A DNA stretch of 64,000 nt from Sipunculus nudus (GCA_026874595.1 CM049320.1:9985464-10049463), one strand, 5' to 3'; positions 35,561-48,959 are shown, counted from the first letter of the stretch. Program-made: numbers and translations. The notes: generated from the sequence alone by a model not told the origin.

Positions 35561-36177
35561 ATACCTCACTCTATTTCCCCTTGCCACTCAATCCATGCCT
35601 CACTATCCGATTTTGGCAGATACATGTAGTCACTTGTCGGTTACCCGTATTCTAGTTTTAAAAGTTTACACATTTTTCTCTATTTTTGAGATATATAAAT
35701 ACAGACTAAATCTTGGCCTGTTGGTTAATCTGTTTGATGCTTCAGTTGAATGGGTATATACTACCATTCTGATGATAAAATTTCCTTTTGCGAATCTCTT
35801 CCCAGTCAGCTGAGCGTCATGACCCATGGGTCACTTGTAATTTATAATGTTCATACATTTTAAATATCATATGTATTTGAATATTCATAAATAAGTCAAT
35901 TCGAAATTCTACATATCATCATCATTTATCGCTAATTTTGCTCATATAACATCACATTATGCATACTGATGGATTTAATCTTATTTCGAAATTATTCAAA
36001 AGGAATTAAGAGCCACAATACGACAACATGGCATCTTGTAGATTACATTGGAGATAAAACAGCGTTTCAGTTTTGGAAATACAGTTCAAGCAATAACAAT
36101 TATTCCCTTACACTTTATGTATATTGCTGTGGGGGTAATGGGAGTGATTTGAGAATAACTGTACACCTTCGACAGCT

Positions 36178-36249
36178 GGGGGGGGGGATTATTGACAATG
36201 CAAATGGATCTTGGCAATGCAAGTGAATACAATAGAGCCCCCCCCCCCA
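36178..36249. repeat. Opposed poly-G and poly-C tracts
   Basis: An 11-G run and a 12-C run about 50 bp apart. They could pair as a hairpin stem. Confidence 0.7.
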
Positions 36250-36722
36250 AAGTCAAATTTTACCTCGCCTTGTTTTTGAGCTTTGATTTCAAATTTCATA
36301 TTTTAACCGATTAAATCCTTATGTGTATATACTGTGAAAATCAAATCAGCAGTGCTTACTAGAATAAAATGTGCCATGGTCAAAGTTGGGCAAAATTAAG
36401 TTACTAATTATACACTCATGCCAATAATTTTAAGAATTTACAAAAAATTGATCTAATTTCTTTCATACAATTAAATCTTAATTAAATAGTTGTTAACTTG
36501 AAAAAAAAAATCTCCAACTATAGCAGTTACCATGATAAGACAAAAAAATATATTTCTTTATATTTTGATAAGGTATCTTATTAATGCTTTGGTCCATAAT
36601 TTTTAAAAATTATGTAATATTGACCTAATTTTTGGCCCGTTCATAGGAAATATATAGCGGAAATTTATAAATGGTTATAAATATGAACAAACACAGACGA
36701 GGGTTTTTGATTTTAGGCAGTC

Positions 36723-36965
36723 ATGAGGTGTAACAACAGGTTTCTCCTTAAATTCTCGAAGGACCGAAGTCGCATTAGCCCAATTTTGGGCTTGGTAGGA
36801 GAAGTAAAGGAACTTATGGTTATCGAATTGTATGTCATATTTTCGATTTGTCGGTCTAATCGTTATAAAACGTGCCAGTCAAACGGACAGACAGACGGAC
36901 GGACGGATGACAGACAATGGATCACAACTATAGCTCAAATGACTTATAAGCGGCTGAACTAAAAA
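36723..36965. repeat. Fragment related to the 32.4-kb element, inverted
   Basis: The end GACAGACGGACGGACGG...CTATAGCTCAAATGAC...GCGGCTGAACTAAA is the reverse complement counterpart of the left end of 32434-35815 (TTTAGCTCAGCTGAC, then CATCTGAGCTATAG, then GTCCGTCTGTCC). Confidence 0.6.
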
Positions 36966-39900
36966 TCGTAATAAATGTCAACACTTTGGAGATTGATAAT
37001 GTTTTCCGGAGATCTTTGGTTATTGTTGTCATTTTCAGATAGTGTTGCTCATGTCATGATGTCCCTTTAATTCACAGATTGCTGATTTTATATATGTACC
37101 ATAGTGTCTTATAGTTCATGAAATACACTTTATTTAAAAACTACTTGAACAAGAATAAGCAAGAGGTTATAAGACGATAACCAAGAGATTATTCATACAA
37201 CACCGTTTGAACGCTGATGCATATATGGTGAAATAAAAGGTATTTTCTACTTTGTCAAATTTGACGATTTTCCAATTTTCCCCCCACACAATTGCTTAGG
37301 ACTTATTTTCTTACATTAAGGCCATACTAAGGAATCAAAATCAGTTGCGTTTGCTTTTGTTGCAATTTGTGTGAGGTTGACCACTTATTTCGGGTAAAAT
37401 GCCTGTACTAAAGGTCCCTAATTCTTTCTCTGAAAGTATGGTAAAACAAAACTGACTGCACATGTCGCAAGTGTGTCCTTCTTCTCCGTCTTTAATTTTA
37501 AATCCTGCCCAAGTTGCGTTCGAAATGTGACGCCCAGGACCTTTACTTGGATTTCTCGTCAGATGGAGGGCATAGTGTGGGACAAGAGTAGTTTTACAAT
37601 AACTATATATAATTTTTTAAATTTTTTTTTCTGTAGACAGTTTACTGTTCTAAGACCTATAACTGTATCTAGTGTTATGTCTTTATAATGTGGTTCAACG
37701 CCCGCCGCAGAATAGGAACTGCTGTCGGAAAAAGGAACATTACCAGTGTGTGACTAAGAAACATTTGGATATATTTTTTTTGCATTTTCTATAATTCAAG
37801 ATGTGTATTGCGACTTTTTAAAAGACTTGTTACGTTTGCATCTTTGCATTTTAGAGCATGTTTGAATTGCATTTCTATTTGTTCTGATTTCTCAGTAATG
37901 ACTTTTTGTTCTGAATGTTTCATATGGCCTTATGATTTTGTCCGGCGTTTGCGCCAGACTTTTTCATATTTCTGAGTAAAGGCTTCATTGGTTGCACTTT
38001 GATTTTGTATGCCCATTGATGCTACACAGATTAGGTAAGAAAAAATAATAATTATTATTATAATAATAAAATTAATAATAATACTACTACTAATAATAAA
38101 AATAAAAATATACTATGAACATGCCATAATTTAAGCTTGCATTTGTAATTAAAGTTCAAACTAGATTATTTCCTATGAAACTGCAGTTTGATTTCAAAGG
38201 TTTTTCTTCCAATTTTTAATGGTGATAAACACAAGATTTACACTGTATTCGAAATCAAGCTTTTTGTTTTTTGAGTATTTCTGAAAAAAAAATCACAGAT
38301 GCATACACACTCCCGTTATAAAGATAACCGAGTTAATAGTAGTGTTTTATCAATATCTGCAGTATATTATTATCCAGAAGCAAGATTCTGTGGCTCCGTG
38401 ATTACCATTGTAACATTTAGTGCCATCATTATCATCATCCTTCTTCATCTTCTTCTTCTCCATGTTGTTATCACAACTTAATCACAATCACTTATCATTT
38501 ATTAGTAATTATCTGTTTTATGTTTTATTAAATGTCGATTTTCTATTTTTAATATCTGCATAATTGGTATGGTATGGCCTATTTTAATTCTATCAAATGT
38601 CAGTTCTTTCTTATAAAAGCTAACCTTATAACTACAGAAATGATAATAATAAATAAATGACAGACATGTCGTGATCTATCCTTAATTGAACCACGTTATA
38701 TTTACTGACATGGGCACGCGCATATTTACTGATATAATAATGACTAAAGACACATTAACTCAATAAGTCCAGTATGACTGGTCCCTTATTTTCGAAAAGA
38801 AAGAAAAATGTAAATTGGTTGTGCTTCTGTTTTTTTTTTTTTTGTTTTTTTTTTTTTTTTCTAAATGGGCAAACTCAGTCACGCTGTTTTTTGTGACATG
38901 AAGAGGGTTTTCCTGGGGTTTATGGTAGTTAAAATTTTCTCAAGAATTCTCATTAAGCATGGCAGCAGAGTGCATGGGGGATATGCATCGTTAATAGGTA
39001 CAAACTTTTCAATAGACTATTCCCATTATTAACCTTGTAAATATCCTCATACATGTTAACTTTAACTTAATCATATCCGATTATAAGGCCTAAAAACTAG
39101 ACAGGGACATGACAGGCAAACAATCATATTACAGATTATTTATTCATCTATGGCCAATATACTGTTAAGTCACGACCACATGCTTTTACATGAAATAACA
39201 ATTACCTTTGTATGTGACTTCTTTTCTTATAATTTTTGTGAAACATCTATGTATGTGTATATATAAACTAGCACCGTTCTTGAAGATATATTGATATTGG
39301 GAATGCCTGAGCAAATGAGAGTCCATTAATTTATTTGTTCATGCTATAGACATGTTAGGTCACAAAAGTATAGAAATATTTTTATGTCGCAGACATATAA
39401 TCTGGATTTAAGGTTATATAATACTTGATTATTGTTATCAATAATATTATCACATACTATAGTTTTGAAAAGCTGTCACATACCAATTCTAGGTTTAATG
39501 CTTTATACAGCTTTTATTTGATTATGCAGTGTTAATAACATGTTTTGCCTCCAATTTAAAGAATGTTGTGACTAAAACAAAATTAGCACTAACGTTAAAA
39601 TAAATTGCAGTTCTTTTACAATTAAAAGACTATTGAAAAAAAAAGAATGCTGAAGCAAAGAATCGATGCATGTATTTTTTTTGTTTACTTTCGTGTTACT
39701 TTATTGTCTCTATATGTTTGGGCTATTTTGTCATTCTAAAATTCTTTTTAGTAACATTTCCCCTTTAATACACGTATCTATGGTTATCAACTGATTCGTT
39801 TTTTTCAAAGAAATGACTGGGGCTTTATATGAAAAGTAAATCATGTTCCCACTCTTACTAGTTATGAAAAAAATTCACTCTTTGTCGCATGAAAAATTTA

Positions 39901-40320
39901 TTATAATCCATGTGAAAGCATCTTGATGTTAACAGAGAATGAGATAAAATGCCAAATAAATAAGGGATAAGGATAATTTTTTTTTCGGATTGCCTAAAGA
40001 AACAATTAGATGGTCTCCGTTTATCTAAAATTGACTAGAAAATACACTTTGTCGATATTCTATCGCGCTGGCTGCTCTGATGAAGGGCAATACATTACAT
40101 TTTGATAAAACACATAAGCATTAAAACATATTCCATAGTTTACATTACTGTTGACATTATTTCAGTCAAAACAGAGAGATACATACGGCACAATGGTAGC
40201 GAACACAACTACCGGGGTAACCAGGACATCACTGATCACTTGTAAAAAAACTTAATGATAAGAAATATAGCTGTCTCCTGAAACTAAAACACATGGTTTG
40301 GAATCTTAAACAGTTTAGAT
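36966..40320. other. AT-rich, no gene recognised
   Basis: Contains an (ATA)n-like tract (38041-38112) and a poly-T tract (38831-38861). No coding exon or recognisable element seen on either strand. Confidence 0.4.
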
Positions 40321-40332
40321 TACGCATGCGCA
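40321..40332. promoter_or_regulatory. NRF-1-like palindromic site upstream of peptide gene
   Basis: TACGCATGCGCA matches the NRF-1 consensus YGCGCAYGCGCR at 11 of 12 positions and lies about 200 bp before the ATG, inside a locally GC-richer stretch (40320-40530). No clear TATA box. Function is inference. Confidence 0.35.
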
Positions 40333-40524
40333 CTAGCAGAATTCGATCCGACCTATGGGGATAAAGCGGAGGATATCCACCAACGGAAGGCGGGCATTGT
40401 GAAGGCAAACGTCAGACAGGGAGGGCAATTAAGACTCGTCTTGGTGACAAGGAAACCTACATAAGTCAGTACCAGTGGCTGCAAGAGGACAAGAGAACTG
40501 CCGCAGTCCTAGTGAAGACGAAAC

Positions 40525-40659
40525 ATGGCCAGCATCAGGGAGCTAACCACCGTGCTATGCTTGACCAGTCTATTGGTGCTGCTGACGACGGGCACTGACA
40601 GTGCTGCAATTGAAGATCCAGAGGACTTTGGCTACCAACTTTTACAGAGGCCAAGCAAG
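40525..40659 (+). CDS. Secreted peptide (prohormone-like) precursor, exon 1
   Basis: The ATG is in a strong context (A at -3, G at +4). The exon encodes 45 residues: a short n-region with Arg5, then a hydrophobic core LCLTSLLVLLTTG (residues 11-23), then polar TDSAA, with likely cleavage after SAA. Next comes the acidic start EDPEDFGYQLLQRPSK. The exon ends AAG|GTAAAC, a fair donor, in phase 0. Reading through the donor gives a non-specific hydrophobic tail, so splicing is more plausible than one 135-residue ORF. Upstream DNA is GC-richer than its surroundings, as expected of a 5' end. The family is not recognised. The layout (signal peptide, acidic spacer, later dibasic site) is that of neuropeptide or hormone precursors. 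Confidence 0.65.
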
Positions 40660-41198
40660 GTAAACAAAATCACTACTCACTTTATCTTCACTCCAAAACG
40701 TAATGTCAACTTTCTTAGTGACTGGTTGCCTTATTTCGGACCTTTAATTCCTTTTGTCTCTCTACATTCGATTCGCATTTTGTTTCTATTAAAAAACTAT
40801 TATTCTTTTCTTGAGAGATTTAACATTTTTTCCAAGATAACCTTGTGTGGAACATCGATCCGATGTACCTATCTTCAACATCAATTGTGTAATTGGTGCA
40901 CTTTGAAGTTTCTATCAGAATATCAATTCTAACATGTATTCACAACCCATCAGGCAAACCATGTTAATAAATAAAAATGGAATGTTCCTAAAAGTAAATA
41001 GAAACCGACACAATAATTTGAGATGCTTATCATTCTTAAGATCTCTTAACATAAACTTTAGGCGCTAGAACAAATCTCTTTTTTTATTTATGGGAATATT
41101 TAAAAAAAAAAACAGCGCGTTCAGCCTGCTGATTTCCAATAAGGTCCCAGTACAACATGCATTTAATTTTGAGCGTTCAGTATATATATTCTTGTAAA

Positions 41199-41201
<3 letters not shown>

Positions 41202-41238
<37 letters not shown>
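41202..41238. repeat. (TA)n microsatellite
   Basis: TA repeat in the first kilobase of the inferred intron. Confidence 0.95.
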
Positions 41239-41242
<4 letters not shown>

Positions 41243-42359
41243 TAATATTCCAAATTGCATGCATTGCTGAGACGTGGATTCTGAGCGATTATAAAGTCAT
41301 AATTAATGAAAAATAGTCGTGAGTCAGAAGCAAATTTTGAACGGCATGGAAACCGATTGAAAAAGATTGGACTACACAACAGTATAAACATTGATTTTAC
41401 GCCGTTCTGGCAAAAATAAATCACCTAAACTTTTCTTTCCCTATTACTTTTCTGTCTTACGTGTTATGTTCATAAACAAAATCATTTCCAGAAAAGAATA
41501 GTACTCCAACTAATAAACGTGGTAAAAGGTTTTCATAATAACAATATTTCTCATTACACCAGTGTATGGGCACTGTTAAACATTTATTAGCAGAATGTAT
41601 CTTAGCGTCCTGATATATAAATATAGGAAGAGCTTAATTAATTCTTTATTATTCTGTTTTGAAAGCAAAACACGAATATTAATTATTGTACGAATTTTCT
41701 TTGAATTGTTTTATCATTTGAAATTACTTTGATGCTCATTAATCCATTTAAACGGCATCAACCGTAATGGATAGGATTTGGCCTACAAGTCGTTATCCAA
41801 AAGGAAATATTAAAATTAAAGTAACAAAGGTTTCTATGAGAACTCAGGAACCCTAAAATGTAGAGCTGGCTAAAGAAAGATATGGTTATATATATATATG
41901 TTTTTTGCTATATAGGTTCTGCGATCTGTCACAGGTCAAAATAGCGCTACGGTTTGGAGGAGAATAAAAAACCGTTTAGTTGTGGACACTGAATATCATC
42001 AGAAAATTAGGGAAGATAGATCTGTGTTTTATTATTAGAAAGCCTGTCAAATACATTAAACTTACCACACCTAGACGCAACGTTGCCCCGATCAAGCAAT
42101 AATGTAGAACACGGTAAGAGCATGGTCTTAATGAGGAAAAAGGTTTTCAATTGCACAATATATACATGATTGGGCTGCACGTAATTTCCCTTGAAATATA
42201 TTTTTGTACTCTCATAATGTTTTTGGTATTATTTTCACTGCTGTACACTTTAAAAAAAAATATTTAAAAGCTCGTTTTATTGTTCTAGTAAGTAAAGTTG
42301 ACATCTAATGATTTATTCCGAATTTGTTGAGAGCTGTAGGTGTTCATACCAAGTCCTCT

Positions 42360-43917
42360 TAAGCCGGCGGCTCACTTACCGATTATATCGGACGATTCAT
42401 AGGATCGGCCGACTATGTATCGACGGGGGTACATTGTCGTGTAGTGTGACTACCCAAGCGACGCGATTTTGTCGGCGTCGGCGTGAAAAATCGCCGTCCC
42501 CAAGAGTCTGGTACCGTCAAAGAAAATCGGCCGATTTTATCGGGCGATTAGCGAAATCGTGTAGTGAGCCAATGTTTGCGACAAAGTCGGCCGATTTTGT
42601 TTATTTGTGTCTGGTCAGAATTCACGTTCTGGAAGTTGTAACTATAAGTCATTATTAGTGTATAATGACATATTTCTGTATTTCAAAAAGAATTAATGAC
42701 CGATTTTGGTATAGAATAAATTTGATGTATTCCTAAAAGACGACCTGCAATTTATTTATCATTGTAAAGGAATATCCATTCATATAATTACAATGTGCGA
42801 ACATTTCTTTAAACATAAGACTGAACGTTAGAGGAAATGAGAGAAGACATGAATGAATAGCCGAAAACTTTTGACTAATACAATATCCAATCCAGCGCAC
42901 GCAGCAATACCTGATGTTTACTGGTAACCCCATAGGCAAAAGCGTTCATGTTAACGGGTCTCTGGAACATTTTTTTTTCACGGAGTCAGCGGCATTTTTT
43001 GGCGATGGTGTACTTTAATTAGTTTTATTATATTTAATCTGACAGATAACAGAGAGTCGCCAGATATATAACTGATCATCACACGTCTACGGCAATTAAT
43101 AATAGAAATTTAAACCTAATCACGCAAAATATCTGCTGCTGTTGGCGTTTGTTGTGTGGAGCAGTCAAATGAAAAAGGATAATAAAGTGTTGGCTGGTTT
43201 ACAAAGGATAAAAAAATACATACAGCATCATTGAATTTCTAGAAACAGGAAATCCTAGAAATCACACAAACATGCAAGTAGAATGTCATTTTCTAAATTA
43301 GAGTTCGTTTCTGCTGAAATAGCCCTTCTGAATGTAATATCCTGATGCTGGATGTTTTGTTTTACCAAATCCTACAGATCACCCCCGCAATCGTCTTAAG
43401 GGTTTAAGACCGATTCTTTTGGACATTTTCCTGACCCGGGGACCTTTCTTTAGGTTTTGTTATTAGTACTCCTGGGTTGGACCCCTCTTTTCCTATATCC
43501 TGGACCCGCCCCTGAGATATGTGGAGAAAACCTTTAATTTGATGTAGGACGGTTAAACCTCCTGTCTCAGTTCGCATACAAGTGTATTGTTTAAATGCCC
43601 CTAATTCCTCCCCTTCTCTCAAGCCAAGGTTTCACCCACTAGTCACTCTTCCGACACATCATATTTCTTTTGATAAGCCACAAAGCGAACAAATATTTCC
43701 TTTTGTTTTTTTCTCCTAGAAAGCTCAGTATATCAGATCGCCATTATAAGACTTCTTCGGCGATAATCGAGAGGTGGGAACACGCGCGTCGGTAAATGTG
43801 ACACTGAAAATCGGCCAACTAAACCGAACCGATTTTCAGCCGATTTTGAGAAAATCTGCCCAAAATATCGCCCGACAATGTCGCTTGATAAGATCGGGTA
43901 GTGAGCACCCGGCTTTA
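42360..43917. mobile_element. TIR element, 1.56 kb, TA target duplication
   Basis: The left end AAGCCGGCGGCTCACTTACC and the reverse complement of the right end (AAGCCGGGTGCTCACTACCC near 43917) align over about 30 bp with few mismatches. Both ends abut TA, the target-site duplication typical of Tc1/mariner or of similar TA-inserting families. Subterminal DNA is GC-rich with many ATCGGCCGAT-like words (42400-42600 and 43735-43900). No transposase is seen, so it is non-autonomous. A hAT-like terminus (CTGGACCCGCCCCTGAG, 43500) lies inside. Confidence 0.65.
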
Positions 43918-45060
43918 GAGGTAAAGCTACCCTGCGGATTATCACCAGAGCCGTCGGAAATCCTACCGGTCTTCTCGCATTCAGCAATATATGGTTTCAC
44001 AGTCCCAGCCCTGCACATTTCATCTACAACTGCTAATTTAATTCCTACATTCAAATTGTCGGGGGTTTTAGTCTGTAATAAAAATGGCAGCCCTATTTGG
44101 AAATCTTTAAGAGGTCAGGGTTGTATATGTTATATATTTTTTTCAGAACATGCCCAGATTTAAGGAAACTGAAAATGATCAATAAATCAGCGTCATTTCG
44201 GGATCATCATCAAAGCCATCATATTTAAAAGGACAACTCACCTTTTGATGCTCCACCTAATAAATTAATCAACTGCTCCTTTAACAATGCCATGAAAAAG
44301 TATCACCCTGATTCAATGAGAAACCTATGAGTTCATAATTCCTTTAATTCAGGACAGGCATTTCTTTATCAACCAGATCGGCGCTATTATCACCTGTAAT
44401 TCAACAGCTCTCTTTTATCACTGAAATATTCTGTTTCTTAAAAGCATCTCATGATTGGATTTAAACATTACCGAGTGAGTTATTTAATACACTAGATTAA
44501 AACTTTCTTATAATCATATTCTTCATTAACTGTGATGCAACAAGAGCGCATTGCAATTAAATAACCTAAAAAGTTAATCAAAAGGTATGGCTTATTATAC
44601 CGTTATTTTGATTAATTTCGACTGCTTAGGTAGAGATAGTTGGAAAACCTCTTGCAAAAATATAATTATCTGATTTTTTCCTTTTAACGCTATAATATGT
44701 GCTTTTAGGTATAATTATCGGTAAAATATGCATATTTATTATCATCCCTGGTTAAACGATCGATTATCGATTAAATACAATTGGACGAAAAGATGTTCTG
44801 TAAATTTGCTTTATTCCCACAGCGTGTAATTAAATTTTAGCTGGATAGACTCTGTATTCTGATGTTTTCTATGCTATACAAATACACTAAGACATGATAA
44901 TGTCAATCCATCAGTGTGGATTGATATATGAATATCGATAGTTATACACCGTACAACCCACTGTCTTTTTACTGGAAATAATAATAGTTACGATAACACA
45001 CTTGACTGTAAACACTTCCATCCACTTATAACCTTGATATAAGTATGGGTAAAGTATATA
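43918..45060. other. Intronic, no recognised feature
   Basis: AT-rich; short frames only. Confidence 0.4.
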
Positions 45061-45061
45061 T

Positions 45062-45135
45062 AAGTGGGTTCGATTCCTATACGACTTTTTCTTTGTATTC
45101 ATGTTATGTATCTCTGTACAATAAACAAGCATGTC
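45062..45135 (+). repeat. SINE fragment (T-arm and tail)
   Basis: GTGGGTTCGATTCCTATACG is followed by ACTTTTTCTTTGTATTCATG and TTATGTATCTCTGTACAATAAAC, the same tail as in the fuller copy at 45301. Only the 3' part of the tRNA head remains. Confidence 0.7.
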
Positions 45136-45300
45136 TATACATAAATCTCATTAATATATGCTGCACACCTAAAAAGGTCATCAGTTCTCACTGCTGCATG
45201 CAAAGTCGCTTGACATTTAGTATGTAATACCATGATGGCACAACTGTGACGTCACTTCGCTGATTCCTATAATAGTTTGCTGATACACATTGGGGTTGAG

Positions 45301-45430
45301 GATCCCCTTAGCTCAGTTTTAGAGCAAACGACCGGCAATCGGAAGGTCTTGGGTTCGATTTCCATACGGACTGATCTGACTTTTTGCTGTGTATGCATGT
45401 TCTATATCTCTATACAGTGAATCAACATTA
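45301..45430 (+). repeat. tRNA-derived SINE
   Basis: The head is CCTTAGCTCAGTTTTAGAGC (A box), then the stem-forming GACCGGCAATCGGAAGGTC, then TTGGGTTCGATTTCCATACG (B box). A tail ACTTTTTGCTGTGTATGCATG and TCTATATCTCTATACAGTGAAT follows. The head is a degenerate tRNA, so this is a SINE, not a tRNA gene. Confidence 0.75.
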
Positions 45431-45439
45431 TAAATTATA

Positions 45440-46544
45440 ACTTTAGATACCAGGCCGGCGCTCATATTGAAATCTGGGTTTCAAGGCAGGTTACTGCCTC
45501 AAGTTTCATATTCCATAGTCGCTTGATAGCACGGGTGTCGCATGTTAATTTTCACAAATGTCTTTGTTTTAATCCGACTGATTTTATGCATGTGGTGAAC
45601 ATTGTTAGATTTCTAGAATATGTATATACAAATATCCAGGTGTAGGTGTACAAATTTCCTCCTTCCGTTAACACCTACTCCAACAAAATATAAAAAGAAT
45701 ATACACTGAAATATTTATATTATGAAAATTCAGGTACATGCGCCAATTCTTGTAAACGTTGACAGAGGCTTTTGTAAAAGTTATATTCTGCATGAGTTAA
45801 TTCCACTCATATGAAATATAATCATTATGGCCGAGTTTTCCCTTAGGGTTTTCTTCAAAGGCACGCTTAAAGGGCAGTCAGCAATGCTTCGTGATCAAAT
45901 AGGATAAGACAGAAACACCAATAATATTTATTTTTCTTTTGTTAAAGGGTTCCATCCCCCTGTTCTTTGTATCTTTGGCGTTTTCAGAGCTTTCTATACA
46001 ATTCTGAGCACAATGTAAGCTTTGTTGTAATTTTCTTGCAATGAAAGATGGCTGATCAAATGCCAGCCTTTTTAGTACGTGACATGACGACGCCAAGCTT
46101 GTAAAGGGGACGCTTATATTTCATAGCCACGGGTACATCTACAATAGATATATAATGTTAATTACAAACTCCCGAGAAACATATGAAATATTATTGTAAG
46201 AAGTATTAGTTTAGGAATTCATGTTTCATGAATTCTAAAACGTTTCCAAGAGATTGGATATCATAAGCTTGAAACCCCTTTTAAAGGATGTGCCGTGGCA
46301 GTGCGAATAAAATATACACATAAACAAGTGCAAATAACAAATTCAGTGTAAAATACTTTGATAATACATTCGTGATAATTGTAATTTCCTTGTATAATAT
46401 ATATATATATAAATATATATATATAAATATATATATATATGTATATATATATATGTATATATACCACGGGTGGTATATTCTTTTTATAATTTATTGGAGT
46501 AGAAAACATTTGTACACCGACACTGATATATATTTGTTCATATT

Positions 46545-46593
<49 letters not shown>

Positions 46594-47480
46594 TTTGTTA
46601 CACCTGTCCCATAACTAGGAGACGAAAAATGGAAAATATGTATTGTTTTTTAAAGTAGAAAATCTATATTTGGAAACATAGTTATGACGTTTTAATGACG
46701 TAATGGGGCCAACGCAAATACTCTAGCTAGTGTCGGAATGCCTGTGAGACCTAAATTCGTGGGCTGTTTATAAATATTAGAGTCTGATCTTTCTTACAAG
46801 ACAATAACTCATTAAAGGGGCCTAATAACTTATAAAGCATGTTGAACTGAAACTAAAAATAGCTTCTCCCCTTTAAATAACTTTGCATCTGGCAAAATAT
46901 TGCCCTGAAACCGTTTGCTTACTCCTGTAAACAAGTGTTAATAACAGTGCACCGGGCGCGATCAATTTTGTCAACATAAACAGCGCGTGTATCGTCCGGG
47001 CAAACACGTGTCATTCAGGAGATGCTCTGACTGACTTTACCCATAAAAATGAAATACATGTTCCTGCTGGCTGAAACTTCGCGTGTTGCGGCTCACAGAC
47101 ACACGTGGACTATGTTCACCAACAAGCAGAGCTATAAGAAAGTGTTTAACAGCCGTATGCGAGGTAATGGGACTGCGTGTTGGGCTGGTTTTCCTGGGAA
47201 ACTTTTGTATAAAACAAAACTGAACTGATAGTTTTAAAGGAAAAGGGCATAATATTGTCCCTGATTGTGACCCTTTAAGTTTATTTTACATGTTATTTTA
47301 TAACGTGAATCCTAGGAAATCACTGCAAAATGTGGGATTATATGATAAGTTTTTAGGGACGGAGTATACGAAAACGGTACGACTAAGTACGACCCAGTTA
47401 AATAAAATATATTTAATGTCTCATAGTTGTCGGATAAATGGGATCTTATTAAATAGTGATTTATTTTTATGGGCCTTATT
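45440..47480. other. Intronic, microsatellites only
   Basis: Interrupted TA tracts at 46397-46463 and a clean one at 46549-46591. No gene or recognisable element. Confidence 0.5.
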
Positions 47481-47489
47481 GGCCACGGT

Positions 47490-47880
47490 AACAACTGGGA
47501 TACGGTCGCCGTACGGCGGTTTGGGCTATTCCTACCGGTTGAAGTACGGCAACTGTGCGTTTTTCAAAGGCCGTGTTTAACACCTACTCGGCTACCCGAG
47601 AGACGTACTGTGTACCTGCAGCTGTCGTAAAGGGATCTTTACGGCTTCCGCAAAGTTAGCTTGCGGCGTCTGCAGGGTTAGCTTACTATACCGTGCGAAG
47701 TGAGAATGAGGAAGACGCCTTGCCGTTTCCGCACATCGGTCGAATAGGTATTCCTGCGGTTTAAAAGAACGATCTACGTTGCGGTGACCGCAGCGGTTTG
47801 TGACCGAGGCTTAAGTATTCCTGCGGTATAAAAACTGTCCGGTACTCGGTGTGCGGTGACCGCAGCTTTACGTTAACGTT
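47490..47880. repeat. GC-rich block with duplicated near-palindromes
   Basis: TGCGGTGACCGCA occurs at 47780-47792 and 47852-47864, and GTATTCCTGCGGT at 47748-47760 and 47815-47827. This indicates an imperfect ~70-bp tandem duplication in a GC- and CG-rich block within AT-rich DNA. It may be the end of an unrecognised transposon. Confidence 0.6.
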
Positions 47881-48956
47881 TAGGAAAATTAAAATAATTC
47901 TGGATTCAAATTCCAACCTCCATGATATGGCTGTAACTTTCTATGATCTTTTTTTTTAATGTAGACAAGATTCAAGCCCGAGTTATAAAAAATATATTTC
48001 ACCGGGATCGAATACCATATGAAAATAGATAATTTTGCAACTACGCCTTAACTTGCTTTAATTCCTAAAAAAAATTGTCAGTTTTGTTAAAAATAATACG
48101 AAATATTGTATAAAGACCTCGTTATATATCAAACGAGTGTTTTTTTTTTTTATTAAAAAATGGTGCATACTGTCGTGTCTTTTCTGGAAGCTGAATAAAT
48201 TGCAGATATTTAGTCTTCTTGGCAAATGTAACCGAAATATTCACTCTCTCAATTTCTATATATTATATTTATATACAGTATATTCATTGTCATAGAGTCC
48301 ATTTGAGATTTCCTTCCTTATGCTGTGTTGTGGGCCACACAAACTGTCCTGCCTCACAATTGTAAGGAATCAACTAATTAAAACATATAATTGCAATCCA
48401 GATTATTATAGAAATTCAAGTTATGTTCATGAGGAGTTGCCCTAGTCAAACATAATATTTCATCAACTTCCATTGATTCCATTAATTACTTCATTTATAG
48501 GGTCTATTCTGATATATGACGTCCAGTAACTGAAGAATCTTAATCTGTTTGACATAGGCTAGAAAATAGGCTAGAAAACGCTGGTCCATCCGCACAATAT
48601 TTGTTCGTTTTAATTATATTCAAATGTTTATAACTTTGAGGGGACAAGGACATCTGGTAGCACGTCAGACGAGACAGTATTGCAAACAGTGTTATGCAAC
48701 TATTATTCTCTCAGCTTCTGCATATGGCTGCTATTTTTGGTCACCTTTGCTTTGTATAGCAACAGTTTGTATATAGTAGGGATAACATTTTTTCTTAACA
48801 TGAATAAGATAGAGTTCATTAATTTGTACGCAGCGAAAGCCAGAAATCACATAAATTCAGAGGCATATACAGGATTTATGAAAGGGGTGTACTGCAGTCG
48901 GCTTGGGTTACGGGGGCGGGGGTGTGCAGCGAATCCGCTGACCAACATATATGTAC
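47881..48956. other. Intronic, no recognised feature
   Basis: AT-rich; a plus-strand frame from 48680 continues into the TRIM array and is not a gene. Confidence 0.4.

Positions 48957-48959
<3 letters not shown>

Larger units (their letters stand above)
32434..35815. mobile_element. 3.4-kb TIR-bounded element made of two tandem arrays
   Basis: The ends GCTCAGCTGACT (32435-32446) and AGTCAGCTGAGC (35804-35815) are perfect 12-bp inverted repeats. Just inside the left end is a (GTCC)n run. The interior is two head-to-tail arrays (32505-34480 and about 34630-35560) and has no coding capacity. The repeated minus-strand open frames are by-products of the array. A partial inverted relative is at 36723-36962. 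Confidence 0.65.

Noticed and set aside
45301-45375. Possible functional tRNA gene
   Set aside because: The A box is degenerate, the acceptor ends do not pair well and a SINE tail follows that is shared with 45062 and 62020.
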